From NCBI GenBank assembly GCA_965218865.1, contig CBDCME010000073.1, forward strand, positions 62,001 through 126,000: a DNA stretch of 64,000 bases. Reading direction: 5' to 3'. Below the pieces are notes generated by a model. It did not search any database. It saw only the letters and a list, made by a program, of their open reading frames with translations, and had not been told where the DNA came from. Within the stretch, counting starts at the first letter, position 1, and each line of letters starts with the position of its first letter. The stretch comes from CBDCME01 sp965218865 (lineage in GTDB: Bacteria; Pseudomonadota; Alphaproteobacteria; JAAXGF01). Positions 38,765 to 48,026 of this stretch are shown one piece after another. Both the position numbers and the translations under genes were made by a program.

Positions 38765-40147
38765 GTGTCGCAAACGATTGAATTATTGCCGGCCCGGCCC
38801 GAGAGGTTGCGCCGCCCTCGAGGTCTGCTCGGATTTATTCGATTCGGCGGCGAGAACATCGTCGCCAACTGGTCCGAGGAGGCTTACGAAAAGCCGTTTT
38901 TCGAGAGCCGGCGTCTGTTTCGGCGCATATGTGTCGTCAATAGTCCCGCGGGCGCGCGGCAGGTTCTGGTCGCCAACGCCGCCAATTATAGGAAGAGTCC
39001 CATTGCCCGGCGCTTGCTGACGCCGAGCCTCGGCGAGGGTCTATTCCTCAGCGAGGGCGAGGAATGGCGGCGGCGGCGGCGCACGGTTTCGCCGGCATTC
39101 CAGTCCGAGCGGGTTCGAGCTTACGCCGACGCCGTCGGAGCGGAAACCGAATCGATGTTGCGTCACTGGGCCAAGCGGACGCCCGGCGACGAGATCGACG
39201 TCTTGGCCGAGATGACGCGCCTGGCGCTGGGGATCGTCTGCCGGACGCTGTTCTCCGTGACCTCCGAGGCCACGGTCTCGGCGCTGGTCTCGGCGCTGGT
39301 CTCGGCACTTGGCCGCAGCCACCACGCGGCGTCCCGGATTCCCCTCACCGATCTCCTCGGCTTTCCCGATTGGTTTCCGCGCCGGGGTGGCGGACGCGCT
39401 CGCGAAGCGGCGGCGGCACTCGATCGCGTCATCTACCCGATGATCGCGGCCCGCCGCGCCGACGGCGGCGGGAACGATCTGTTGTCGCGCCTGCTCGATT
39501 GGCGCGACCCGGCGAGCGGCGCCGGACTGAGCGACAAGCAATTGCGCGACGAGGTGGCGACCACGTTGGCGGCCGGCCACGAAACCACGGCCGTCGCCCT
39601 TTCCTGGACCTGGTATCTGCTCTCGGAGCATCACCCGGCCGAGGCGCGCCTGCACGAAGAATTGCGGTCCCGGCTCGAGGGACGGAATATCGAATACGGC
39701 GATCTCTCCCGGCTTCCCTACGCGCGCTCGGTGATCGACGAGACCCTGCGCCTGTATCCGCCGGCGCACACCATCACCCGCGAGGCGATCGGCGACGACA
39801 CCGTTTGTGGAAACCGAATTCCGGCCGGGGCCATCGTTCTTGTCTCACCCTGGCTCCTGCACCGGAGCACCCGCTATTGGAATGACCCGGACGCCTTCGA
39901 CCCGGAACGTTTCCTCGCCGCCGACCGACGGCCGAAACTCGCCTATCTGCCGTTTGGTGCCGGCCCTCGGGCGTGCGTTGGCGCCAGTTTCGCGCTGACC
40001 GAGGCGATGATCGTCGTCGCCACGGTGGCCCGGCGTTACCGCCTGCGGCTGGCGCCGAACTTCCGGGTTCAGCCCATCGGCCTGGTAACCCTTCGCCCCG
40101 GCAAACGCCTGCCCATGATCCTTGAATCCCCATCTGTAGCGGCTTGA
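38765..40147 (+). CDS. Cytochrome P450
   Basis: The 460-residue haem monooxygenase starts at GTG 38765 after GCGGAG. The oxygen-binding I-helix is AGHETTA (about 269-275), the K-helix ExxR motif is in DETLRLYPP, and the haem loop FGAGPRACVGASFA supplies the cysteine ligand at about residue 404. WRRRRRTVSPAFQ is the C-helix. The layout resembles bacterial CYP102/CYP110-type or CYP4-like soluble P450s. No redoxin or reductase gene is adjacent, so electron donors and substrate are unknown. A tandem repeat of ALVSA (three units near residue 180) is present. Confidence 0.94.
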   Translation: MSQTIELLPARPERLRRPRGLLGFIRFGGENIVANWSEEAYEKPFFESRRLFRRICVVNSPAGARQVLVANAANYRKSPIARRLLTPSLGEGLFLSEGEEWRRRRRTVSPAFQSERVRAYADAVGAETESMLRHWAKRTPGDEIDVLAEMTRLALGIVCRTLFSVTSEATVSALVSALVSALGRSHHAASRIPLTDLLGFPDWFPRRGGGRAREAAAALDRVIYPMIAARRADGGGNDLLSRLLDWRDPASGAGLSDKQLRDEVATTLAAGHETTAVALSWTWYLLSEHHPAEARLHEELRSRLEGRNIEYGDLSRLPYARSVIDETLRLYPPAHTITREAIGDDTVCGNRIPAGAIVLVSPWLLHRSTRYWNDPDAFDPERFLAADRRPKLAYLPFGAGPRACVGASFALTEAMIVVATVARRYRLRLAPNFRVQPIGLVTLRPGKRLPMILESPSVAA

Positions 40148-40154
40148 GATGCGG

Positions 40155-40180
40155 TGGGCGCGAGATTATCGCGATTTTGG
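40155..40180. repeat. Left member of a 26-bp inverted repeat pair
   Basis: TGGGCGCGAGATTATCGCGA and the next six bases are the exact reverse complement of 44078-44103. Matching is continued outward by GGCTTGAGAT on both sides and inward by CTCA. The pair brackets a 3.95-kb segment that includes two unknown genes and the IS5 element. Confidence 0.85.
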
Positions 40181-40416
40181 CCTCAGGTTATCGTGAGACT
40201 ATCCGGCTCGGATTAAATGAGACTCGGCTTAAGGTCATGAGATGATCGATCAATCCATGGGCCGCTTATGGATCAGAATCCCGCCGCCCATGCCATGCGT
40301 TGGTCACCGCCGCTTGTGATCCGAAGCGCCAATCACTCGCAGGGCATCTATGAGGAACCGGCTCCGCCACGATCACTTTAACCCACAACGCCAACCCCTG
40401 TGGAGAGGAGGGCGAC

Positions 40417-40653
40417 GTGTACGCATTCACCACAGTACGATCCCTGACCAACATCAAGAAAGACGCTTCCGCGGCCCCATTCACGCTCACCCAGCGCTCG
40501 GATGGGACCCACGCGTTCACCAAGCTGAACGATGAAAAACGGGTCGTCACTGGGCTGGAAGCTCGGGAAGCCTTGGAAGAGCTGTACAACGTCATCGACG
40601 CGCTGACCTTGGCCACGGCGCGTTTATCCCCGGTCGCTGACGCTGCCCCCTAG
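40417..40653 (+). CDS. Unknown 78-aa protein
   Basis: A strong ribosome site (GGAGAGGAGG) lies 5 bases before GTG 40417. The protein reads MYAFTTVRSLTNIKKDASAA, then LTQRSDGTHAFTKLNDEKRV and a helical C-terminus. No membrane segment or family is recognised. It overlaps the end of the opposing gene by 30 bases. The good ribosome site and natural composition make it a probable gene. Confidence 0.55.
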   Translation: MYAFTTVRSLTNIKKDASAAPFTLTQRSDGTHAFTKLNDEKRVVTGLEAREALEELYNVIDALTLATARLSPVADAAP

Positions 40654-41808
40654 GTCAACAGTAGGCGCGCCGGTCGGGGGACTTCCGTTGGAATCAACGC
40701 CTTTGGAACCTAAATCATCATCGTTCTGGCTTGGCCTTAAACCGCGAGCACGGCCTAGGATGTAGCCCGACAAACCTCCCAATAACGCGGCCAGTTCTTT
40801 GTCTCCCAATATCCCCATAATTCCAAAAAGGATTATGGCGATAATAATAAGAAATACCGTAATAAACTGTATACCTCGCTCTCCAGAAAATATCGCAGTA
40901 GCGATTGTATCTTTTTTGAATGCCAAACCAAAAAATCCAGCGATCACTATCGCAACAAGTCCGCAGAATGAGTAACTGATCTTTTTTCTGAAATACTGTT
41001 TGCGATCCTCCGTGTTTAGTTTATTGGATAGCTCGCCTGTTAGCGTCGTTTCACAGTTTTGGGCCTCATGTATCAGCACCGTTGCCGATTTTATTTCACC
41101 ATTAATAGCGTTTATTTTATTATTATAGATTCCTTCTTCCTTTTTCTGCAATTCTGCAAATGCTTCCCGATCTTTCGCATTTTGAAATATTCTACCAAGC
41201 ATATCGGTGCCGTGACGAAATATCCTAATTTCGTTTTTCACCTTTTCATATTTTCTCTCTCCTACAGATCCATTTTCTTCAAGTTTTCTAACTTCTTCGG
41301 TAAATTTTTTAATCTCACTGTTGAGAGTGGTAATCTTGGTTTGGATCTCGCCTGGCTTTGCACCCGGTGATATTCTTAAGAAATTTTCTAGACTTTCTTC
41401 GTGAATATAATATTCACTTAAAGACTCAGAAGGAACACCGGGTCAATAAAATTCTTCGTGAGGGAGAAAAAGAGAAGGCCCAGGAACGAAAGGGCCACCA
41501 ACGGGCCTTCCGCCAGCAACTGCACTCTGTAAACTCGGCATACCTGAGAAAAAACCGGTTCTCAAAGTTTCTTCTTTGGTGTCTTTGTATTTTCTTAAGT
41601 TGAAGAGATACTCGGCAACACGATCACGAAGTTTTTGCAGAGCTACAATATCGTCAGGAGTGTTGTCACAAGTCACCGCAACAGGAAGTTGGATTGATAG
41701 AAGCTGTGCGGTTGCGACGAAATTTGTCGTAAGCATATAGAACTGGACAACGATCGTCGTACAACAAACTCGATATATGATCGCTTTAATCGTACATGGC
41801 TTCGTCAT
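40624..41808 (-). pseudogene. AT-rich coiled-coil membrane protein with an internal TGA
   Basis: One frame spans 395 codons from ATG 41808 to 40624, broken only by TGA at 41443-41445 (HEEFY*PGVPSESLSEYYIHE). The first part has an N-terminal hydrophobic segment and helical region; the second a coiled coil (TTLNSEIKKFTEEVRKLEEN, and KKEEGIYNNKINAINGEIKS) and two transmembrane helices (YSFCGLVAIVIAGFFGLAF; FITVFLIIIAIILFGIMGIL). The simplest reading is a Trp codon changed to TGA. A restart could make the last 205 residues (from 41241). The AT content is far above neighbouring DNA, a sign of transfer. Family not recognised. Confidence 0.65.
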
Positions 41809-42497
41809 TGCCCGCTCCCAGAAAGAATTTTATTTCGACTCGTTACTTTTTTTCGATCATAGTGAACTAATCTGTAAGGTCAATCATTGATTGTAAACGG
41901 AAGGAATTCTGTGCTTCCGTTAGTTGTGCCATTCGACTACTCCTGATGCGGTGGACGGCTCGCCACCGGCATCGCTACGGGCGAAAGTGCGTTGCAGTTG
42001 AAGAACGGCGAGAGTCCGTTCGTGGCTAATTCTCTCCGTCCCAAGGCGGGGGTTCGCGCGTCCGCGGCTGGTTCTGATAGCTGACGTTCATGTGCTTTGC
42101 CGAATGCCCGCCGTCGATCCAGGACTATCGCGGAAAAGCACCCAGAAAACGTCCGTTTTTCTGGTGGATCATCACCGTGGCAATGGGAAGGTACCTCGGC
42201 GCCAGAAAACCCGTTTTCAGCGTTAGATTGGTGGTGGGTATCAAGTTTTTGGCCCACCCATACCTATTTGTTCAGTGTTTCAGTGAGTTACCGGATAGAT
42301 GCACGCTAGTGCACCCGCGCATTCACTTCGTTCACGCCCCCGTGCACCAGGCCTTTGTCGATGCATCAACTTTCCAAACTTCGGCTGTCGCCTCCGTTTG
42401 GGTCGATGCACTAGGGCGTTCAGCCTCAATAATGCGTCCGTCTCAACTATTTTGCGCTCATTCTCAATTACTGTGAGCCAGCCGCCGATCTCAAATA
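41809..42497. other. Gap upstream of the IS5 element
   Basis: No gene is supported in about 690 bases. A short hairpin (AACGGAAG / CTTCCGTT, 41896-41921) and the second copy of the 109-bp repeat (42306-42414) are the only structures noticed. Confidence 0.55.
42306..42414 (+). repeat. 109-bp repeat with inverted ends, copy 2
   Basis: CTAGTGCA at the left and TGCACTAG at the right enclose a sequence nearly identical to 38414-38522, in the same orientation. It lies 84 bases left of the IS5 element. Confidence 0.85.
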
Positions 42498-44063
42498 GTC
42501 GCCCGTGAAGAACGTGTAAGCGGCTGATGTTGGTAGCTCTTTCGGTTTGGCGAAGTAATCGGATTTGCAAGAAAACGGGTTTTGGGCCTGAAAAGCTTGT
42601 GATTTGAAATAATTGATTTTGGGGATTCCCTTCCGTTGCGGAACGTGATTCTCTGCTCCCGTCGATTGGGATTGGAGAACTGTGATGAAGCCATCGCGCA
42701 AGGTGTCATCGGGAATAGAGGACCTGTTCCGCTCGCGGTTCGAAAACATCATCAACCTGCGCCACGAGTTGGTGGTGTTGGGGGGCCGGATCGCGTGGAC
42801 TTTCTTCGACGAGACCTATGAAGCCTTGTATTCGGAGGAGGGTCGGCCGGGGGTCCCGACGCGGTTGATGGTTGGGCTGCACATCCTCAAGCATATGTTC
42901 GATCTCTCGGATGAGGAGGTCTGCGAGCGCTGGGTCTACGACCCATACTTCCAGTGCTTCTGCGGCGAAGAGTACTTTCAGCATGAGCTGCCCATGGAGC
43001 GCTCGTCGATGACCCGGTGGCGGGACCGGATCGGGCCGGAAGGTTTGGAGAAGGTATTCCAGGAGAGCCTGGCCGTGGCCCACCGGGTGGGGGCGCTGCG
43101 GGAGAAGGACCTCGAGCGGGTGACGGTGGACACCACCGTACAAGAGAAGGCGATTGCCTTTCCGACCGACGCCAAACTGATGCAACGAGCCCGCGAGCGG
43201 CTGGTGCGACTGGCACGGGAGCACGGCATTGCCCTGCGTCAGTCCTATACCCGCCTGGGCAAGAGGGCGTTGATCATGCAAGGCCGCTACCGCCATGCCA
43301 AACAGCACAAGCGGGCCAACAAGGCCCTGCGCAAGCTCAAGACCTATCTCGGGCGCACCGTCCGCGACATCCGCCGCAAGACGGCCCAGGAGGAGAGCCT
43401 ACGGGATACCTTCCGCCGCCCCTTGTGGCTGGCCGAGCGGGTGTCGACCCAGAAGCGGCGCGACCCCTTGCCCAAGGTCTATTCGCTCCACGCGCCCGAG
43501 GTCGAATGCATCGGCAAAGGGAAGGCGCACAAGCCGTACGAGTTCGGCTGCAAGGTCTCCGTGGCGGCGACCAATTCCCGCCCCCCCGGCGGCCAGTTCG
43601 TCGCCCACGTCAAGGCCTTCCACGGCAATCCCTATGATGGCCACACCTTGAGGCAGGTGATCGAAGAGATGGAACGCTGGACGGGGATATCGGCCGAGCG
43701 CATCTATGTCGACAAGGGATACCAGGGCCACGATTACCCCAACAAACACCGCGTCTTTAGATCAGGCCAGAAACGCGGCATCACGCCGACGATCAAGAAG
43801 GAGCTCAGGCGGCGCTCCGCCGTCGAGGCCGTGATCGGACATCTCAAGAGCGATGGCAGGCTGGGGCGCAACTTCCTCAAAGGCCGCGACGGCGACAAGA
43901 TCAACGCCATCCTCGCCGGCGCCGGCTACAACTACCGCCTTGTCCTCAAATGGCTGAGGCGTTTGTTTGTCCAAATCCTGGCCGCGCTCCTCAGCGACAT
44001 CTCGCACCCCACCGCAAACCCAATCGCCGCTTCAGCTTGAAATCAGGGTTCTTCACGGACGAC
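42498..44063 (+). mobile_element. IS5-family insertion sequence
   Basis: Inverted ends are GTCGCCCGTGAAGAAC (42498) and its complement with one mismatch (GTTCTTCACGGACGAC, 44048-44063). They are flanked by a 6-bp direct repeat CAAATA (42492-42497 and 44064-44069), an apparent target duplication. Length 1566 bp. Confidence 0.87.
42685..44040 (+). CDS. IS5-family transposase
   Basis: The 451-residue protein (ATG 42685) has the DUF772-type N-terminal domain of IS5/IS1182-like transposases (GRPGVPTRLMVGLHILKHMF), then a DDE core: RVTVDTTVQEKAI (first Asp), YVDKGYQGHDYP (second Asp) and the Y-(2)-R-(3)-E-type C-terminal signature in RRRSAVEAVIGHLKSDGRLG. An alternative GTG lies one codon earlier. 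Full length and apparently active. Confidence 0.92.
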   Translation: MKPSRKVSSGIEDLFRSRFENIINLRHELVVLGGRIAWTFFDETYEALYSEEGRPGVPTRLMVGLHILKHMFDLSDEEVCERWVYDPYFQCFCGEEYFQHELPMERSSMTRWRDRIGPEGLEKVFQESLAVAHRVGALREKDLERVTVDTTVQEKAIAFPTDAKLMQRARERLVRLAREHGIALRQSYTRLGKRALIMQGRYRHAKQHKRANKALRKLKTYLGRTVRDIRRKTAQEESLRDTFRRPLWLAERVSTQKRRDPLPKVYSLHAPEVECIGKGKAHKPYEFGCKVSVAATNSRPPGGQFVAHVKAFHGNPYDGHTLRQVIEEMERWTGISAERIYVDKGYQGHDYPNKHRVFRSGQKRGITPTIKKELRRRSAVEAVIGHLKSDGRLGRNFLKGRDGDKINAILAGAGYNYRLVLKWLRRLFVQILAALLSDISHPTANPIAASA

Positions 44064-44077
44064 CAAATATTTTGAGC

Positions 44078-44103
44078 CCAAAATCGCGATAATCTCGCGC
44101 CCA
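44078..44103. repeat. Right member of a 26-bp inverted repeat pair
   Basis: Exact reverse complement of 40155-40180. It lies 15 bases outside the IS5 right end, so it is not part of that IS. Confidence 0.85.
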
Positions 44104-44171
44104 GGCTCCGATGATCTCAAGCCGGTATACCTATCTTCCGCCGGGCGGTGAAGCCGAGACAACGGGTCTCG

Positions 44172-45080
44172 TCACCGTCTTTGAGTCACGGCCTTGGGGT
44201 CGAGGGCATCCTGGAGGCCGTCGCCGAGGAAGTTGAAGGCGACCACGGTGACGAAAATCAGGATTCCCGGGTAGAAGGCGAGCTCCGGGGCTTCGTAGAT
44301 CAGCTCCTGCGCGTTCGTCAGCATGTTGCCCCAACTCGGCAGCGGCGGTTGAATTCCGAGTCCCAGGAAGCTCAGCACCGATTCGAAGAGGATGATGTTG
44401 CCGACCGAGAGCGTCGTCGCGACGGTGATCGGCGAGACCGTGTTGGGCAGAATGTGAGTCAGCATGATGCGCGGACCGGAGGCGCCCATGCCCCGGGCCG
44501 CGAGAACGTACTCGCGCTCGCGCAGGGTCAGGGCGGTGCCGCGCACCAGCCGGGCCACCGTGGTCCAGCCGACCAGGGCGATGATGATGACGATGCGGTA
44601 GATGCTGGCCGATTCGCTATCCAACCCCGAAAGGCCCAGCTTGCTGGGATCCACGGCGGCGAGGACGATGAGGAGGGGAACCAGCGGCAGGGAGATGACG
44701 CCGTCGGTCAGGCGCATCAGGAGGGTGTCGATCCAACCGCCGTAATATCCGGCCAACAAACCGATGGCGCTGCCGATGACGGCGGCGGCGAGGGCGGTCG
44801 CCAAGCCGACGAGCAACGAAACCCGGCCGCCGTAAAGGAGGCGCAAGAGGACATCGCGCCCCAATTCGTCGGTGCCGAGGGGATGGGCCGCCGAAGGAGC
44901 GGCGAAACGGTGCAGCAGATCGATGTCACTGACCCCGATTCCCATGATGGCCTCGATGATCGGCGCGGCCAGCGCGGCGCCGGCGAGAAACGCGAGAATC
45001 AGCGCGCTCGCCACGGCCATGCGGTGGCGGACGAAACGGCGTATCGTCAAGACCGTCATCGAGGATCGCGGGGACCTCAT
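44172..45080 (-). CDS. Dipeptide/oligopeptide ABC transporter permease (DppC/OppC type)
   Basis: The 302-residue inner-membrane permease starts at ATG 45080, overlapping the stop of the upstream permease. It has an N-terminal anchor helix, the OppC marker HPLGTDELGRDVLLRLLYGG, and the EAA loop REREYVLAARGMGASGPRIM for contact with the ATPase; PSWGNML and the final LGDGLQDALDPK are typical. The cognate binding protein and ATPases are not in the window. The substrate (di- or oligopeptide, or nickel) cannot be decided from the permeases alone. Confidence 0.92.
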   Translation of the reverse strand: MRSPRSSMTVLTIRRFVRHRMAVASALILAFLAGAALAAPIIEAIMGIGVSDIDLLHRFAAPSAAHPLGTDELGRDVLLRLLYGGRVSLLVGLATALAAAVIGSAIGLLAGYYGGWIDTLLMRLTDGVISLPLVPLLIVLAAVDPSKLGLSGLDSESASIYRIVIIIALVGWTTVARLVRGTALTLREREYVLAARGMGASGPRIMLTHILPNTVSPITVATTLSVGNIILFESVLSFLGLGIQPPLPSWGNMLTNAQELIYEAPELAFYPGILIFVTVVAFNFLGDGLQDALDPKAVTQRR

Positions 45081-46045
45081 CTGAGCTGCCTCCGCCCGAA
45101 GGAAATTCGCGGGTCGAGCCAGGCATAACAGATGTCGGCCAAAAGGTTGCTCAAGAGGGTCAGGAGGGTCGCGAACAAGAGGGCGACCAGGGCCACGTTG
45201 TAATCGTTGCCGATGATCGAATCGTAGATCAGCTTTCCCATGCCGAGATAGGAAAACATCGTTTCGGTGATCAGGGCCCCGGAAAAGAGGTTTCCGAAAC
45301 TCAGCGCCAGGATCGTGACCACCGGGATGAGGGCGTTGCGCAGGGCGTGCTTGAGGACCACCGCGCGTTGGCCGAGCCCCTTGGCCCGGGCCGTACGGAT
45401 GAAATCCTGACGCATGGTCTCGATCATCGCCGCCCGCATGAATCGGGTGACGCTGCCGACGTTGGCGACGCTCAAAGTGATGGCCGGTAGGATCAAGTAT
45501 TTCACCTGGTCCCAGAATCCCTCGACCCCGATCGTGCGCATGCCTCCGGCGGGCAGGATCCCCCAGCGCACCGAGAAGAGATAGATCAGCATCAGCGCCA
45601 GCCAGAACACGGGTATCGAAATCCCGCCCAGGGCGACGAAATTGATCGCGTAATCGCGGGCGCCGTAGGGCTTGAGGGCCGAATAGATGCCGATGGGGAG
45701 GGCCAGCGCCAGGGAGATGACGAAGCTCACCCCCATCAAGATCAAAGTATTGAAGAAACGCGGCGCCAGCACGGTCAAGACCGGCTGGTTCTGGATCCGG
45801 GAATAGCCGAAGTCGCCCGACAACGCCTTTCGAAGCCAAATTCCGTAGCGATCCCACAACGGCTGGTCCAAACCGTGGAGTGCCTTGAGCCGGGCCGCGT
45901 CGGCGGCAGTCAGATGGGGATCCGATTGGACCATGATGTCGATCGGATCGCCCGGCATGAGGCCGATGAGGGTGTAGATCAGGAGGCTCATGACGGTGAG
46001 CACAACGAGCGATTCGAACAACCTGCCGGCGATGTAGCGGCTCAT
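45077..46045 (-). CDS. Dipeptide/oligopeptide ABC transporter permease (DppB/OppB type)
   Basis: The 322-residue permease has six predicted helices. It opens with the standard RLFESLVVLTVMSLLIYTLI, then MPGDPI. The EAA loop is MRQDFIRTARAKGLGQRAVV and the C-terminus has DICYAWLDPRISF. Its stop overlaps the start of the DppC-type gene (45077-45080). The first gene of the pair in the window; about 160 bases without a gene lie upstream. Confidence 0.93.
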   Translation of the reverse strand: MSRYIAGRLFESLVVLTVMSLLIYTLIGLMPGDPIDIMVQSDPHLTAADAARLKALHGLDQPLWDRYGIWLRKALSGDFGYSRIQNQPVLTVLAPRFFNTLILMGVSFVISLALALPIGIYSALKPYGARDYAINFVALGGISIPVFWLALMLIYLFSVRWGILPAGGMRTIGVEGFWDQVKYLILPAITLSVANVGSVTRFMRAAMIETMRQDFIRTARAKGLGQRAVVLKHALRNALIPVVTILALSFGNLFSGALITETMFSYLGMGKLIYDSIIGNDYNVALVALLFATLLTLLSNLLADICYAWLDPRISFGRRQLR

Positions 46046-46206
46046 GGCGTGACGCGCTCCGCTGTCGTCATGGCGCGAGACTTCGGAGATGGAGGCCGTG
46101 CCATTCCTCTTGCTCCTCTGATTTGCCGCCGCCGGTCGGCGCTCGTCTCGACCGTTCTAACATTTCCCGGGCAGGCGATGATCCGGGAAACTTTGCCGTG
46201 AAGCGA

Positions 46207-47271
46207 TCATCGCTGGCTCAACTGGGAAAAAAGCGCGAGATATTTGCCTACGACGACGGTTTCGCTGAACCCGCCCTCGTAGCGCCTTCGTCCGGCTTCG
46301 GCCAGACGCTTGGCCTGGGCCGGGTCGTTCGCGATCCGTTGGATGGCGGTGGCCAGGGCCGCGGCGTCGTCGGTCGCCACCAGGAGACCGTCCTCGCCGT
46401 CCGTGATCAGCGCCGCCGGACCCGCGGACTCGGCGGCGACGACCGGCACCCCCTGGGCCCAGGCCTCGACGACGACGTTGCCGAAGGGCTCGTGACGCGA
46501 GGGGCAGACAAAAATATCGGCGGCGGCAAAAAGCGCCGCCGTGTCGTCGCGCCAACCGAGAAAATGTATTCGCTCGGCGGCGCCGGAGCCTGCGGCCAAT
46601 GTTTCGAGTTGCCGTTGGAGCGGGCCGCTGCCGGCGAGCCACAGGTGCATCTCCGGGAGCCGCGGCATGGCCGCGATCAGGACGTCGAAGGCCTTGTTTT
46701 CGTGGAGTCGTCCGAGACCGAGCAGGAGGGGCGCGCGAGGTGGGGTTTGGTGTTGGCCACGGTCGAGCCCTGGGGAGGTTCGCGCGCCAGCGAAATTCGG
46801 TAGGACGTGGGTGCCCTCGCGGGGCCAGCCGGCGGCGACGATGTAATCGGCGATGGCGTCGGTATTGGCGATCAAATGGTGGCAGCGCTTGTAGTACTTG
46901 AGGTCGTAATAGCCACCCAGGCGCGCGGCGTGGACGAAATCGCCGTCCGGGCAATGGCGTGTCGCCCGGTTCATCCAGGTGACGACGAGTTGGGGGTCGA
47001 AGGCGCTGATCTCGTCGCCGAGCCGGCGCCGGGTTCGCCAGTCGAGGAGGCCCCCGAAAGGCAATTCGACAACCGTGACTCCGGCCCCGCGAAGGGCTTG
47101 CGCGCGCTTGGCGTGGTGCCGGATGACGGCTCGCTGCGCCAAACCCGCCCCCTGCAAGGCCGCGACCAATCGGGTGAAGAAAGCCTCGGCGCCGCCGTGT
47201 CGGGCCCCAGCCATGACCTGGAGCACGCGCGGCAAACCGTCGGAGGTCTCAGGGTTCGGCGGCCGGGCCAT
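46207..47271 (-). CDS. Family 4 glycosyltransferase (LPS-core type)
   Basis: From ATG 47271 (TGATG overlap with the upstream stop) the 354-residue GT-B protein reads RVLQVMAGARHGGAEAFFTR. The C-terminal half has LGLGRLHENKAFDVLIAAMP and the donor-site EX7E motif in SRHEPFGNVVVEAWAQG, both standard for GT4 enzymes. A longer N-terminal frame exists upstream but is non-coding in character. Together with the next two genes it forms a three-gene glycan cluster, most likely for the lipopolysaccharide core. Confidence 0.9.
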   Translation of the reverse strand: MARPPNPETSDGLPRVLQVMAGARHGGAEAFFTRLVAALQGAGLAQRAVIRHHAKRAQALRGAGVTVVELPFGGLLDWRTRRRLGDEISAFDPQLVVTWMNRATRHCPDGDFVHAARLGGYYDLKYYKRCHHLIANTDAIADYIVAAGWPREGTHVLPNFAGARTSPGLDRGQHQTPPRAPLLLGLGRLHENKAFDVLIAAMPRLPEMHLWLAGSGPLQRQLETLAAGSGAAERIHFLGWRDDTAALFAAADIFVCPSRHEPFGNVVVEAWAQGVPVVAAESAGPAALITDGEDGLLVATDDAAALATAIQRIANDPAQAKRLAEAGRRRYEGGFSETVVVGKYLALFSQLSQR

Positions 47272-48026
47272 CACGCCTCGTCGATTCGGGCCTTTAGGTA
47301 CGAGAGCAGGGGGTAGAGACCCGCGAACAAGGCGATCAAGAGGCCGTACACCCCCTCGCGGTACCCGTGCCGGAGAACAAAGCATTTGAAGAAACGCGAA
47401 AACAGGCGCCGGAGGTTCGAGGCGAGGCCACCGATGTCGCCGCTCGCGCGCAGGTCGCGGGCGCGCATGGTAGTGTAGCGGTCGAGGCGCTTGATCATGT
47501 CCGAAACGTTGCGATCGACGTGGTGGATCATGGCCGTCTTCAGGCGCCGCCGGGTGCCCGTTAGGGTGACTTTCGGATGGATGCGTTGAGCGCCCCAATG
47601 CTTGCATCCCTGCGCGAAAAGTCGGGCCGTCGATCGAACTCCCCAGGATCCGCCCCAGCCGTGGCGGACGAGGCGCTCGCCGACGTAATTGTCGAAGGGA
47701 ATCAAGAAGTACCCCGGTTCGGCGTTGCGAATGCGGGCACCGATTTCGTCGGCGAGGGCAGGGCTGACGCGCTCGTCCGCGTCGACCTCCAGGATCCAGT
47801 CGCCCTTGCAAGCGGCGATTCCGGTGTTGCGCCGGGGACCCTCGAGCTCCCAAGCGCCCTCGACAAGAGTGGCGCCGAATCGCTCGGCGATTTCCTTCGA
47901 GCGGTCGCGGCAGCGGTCGAGGACGACAACCCGTTCGTCGGCGAAGCGCACGGTTTCGAGACATTCCGCGAGCTGGGCCTGTTCGTCGCGAACGACGACG
48001 AGGGCGCTAAGGCGAGGTTGCGTCAT
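47271..48026 (-). CDS. Family 2 glycosyltransferase (WaaE/KdtX-like)
   Basis: From ATG 48026 the 251-residue protein reads TQPRLSALVVVRDEQAQLAE, with the nucleotide-sugar motif ILEVDADERVSPAL (DxD) and RRNTGIAACKGDW. The closest design is WaaE/KdtX, which adds a glucose to the heptose of the LPS inner core. A hydrophobic stretch near the C-terminus (GLLIALFAGLYPLLSYL) may associate with the membrane. The start lies inside the end of the upstream heptosyltransferase gene, and the stop overlaps the GT4 start. Confidence 0.88.
   Translation of the reverse strand: MTQPRLSALVVVRDEQAQLAECLETVRFADERVVVLDRCRDRSKEIAERFGATLVEGAWELEGPRRNTGIAACKGDWILEVDADERVSPALADEIGARIRNAEPGYFLIPFDNYVGERLVRHGWGGSWGVRSTARLFAQGCKHWGAQRIHPKVTLTGTRRRLKTAMIHHVDRNVSDMIKRLDRYTTMRARDLRASGDIGGLASNLRRLFSRFFKCFVLRHGYREGVYGLLIALFAGLYPLLSYLKARIDEA

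Noticed and set aside
41443..41445. TGA read as selenocysteine or tryptophan
   Set aside because: No selenocysteine machinery or insertion element is seen, and TGA is used as a normal stop in many genes of the window (for example hsdM-region overlaps and recombinases).
44148..45128. 326-codon plus-strand frame
   Set aside because: Antisense to the DppC-type permease; composition is Arg/Gly/Asp/His-rich as usual for shadows.
47272..47964. N-terminal extension of the GT4 glycosyltransferase frame
   Set aside because: The extension is antisense-like Arg/Pro/Gly sequence inside the neighbouring GT2 gene; the GT-B fold begins after ATG 47271.
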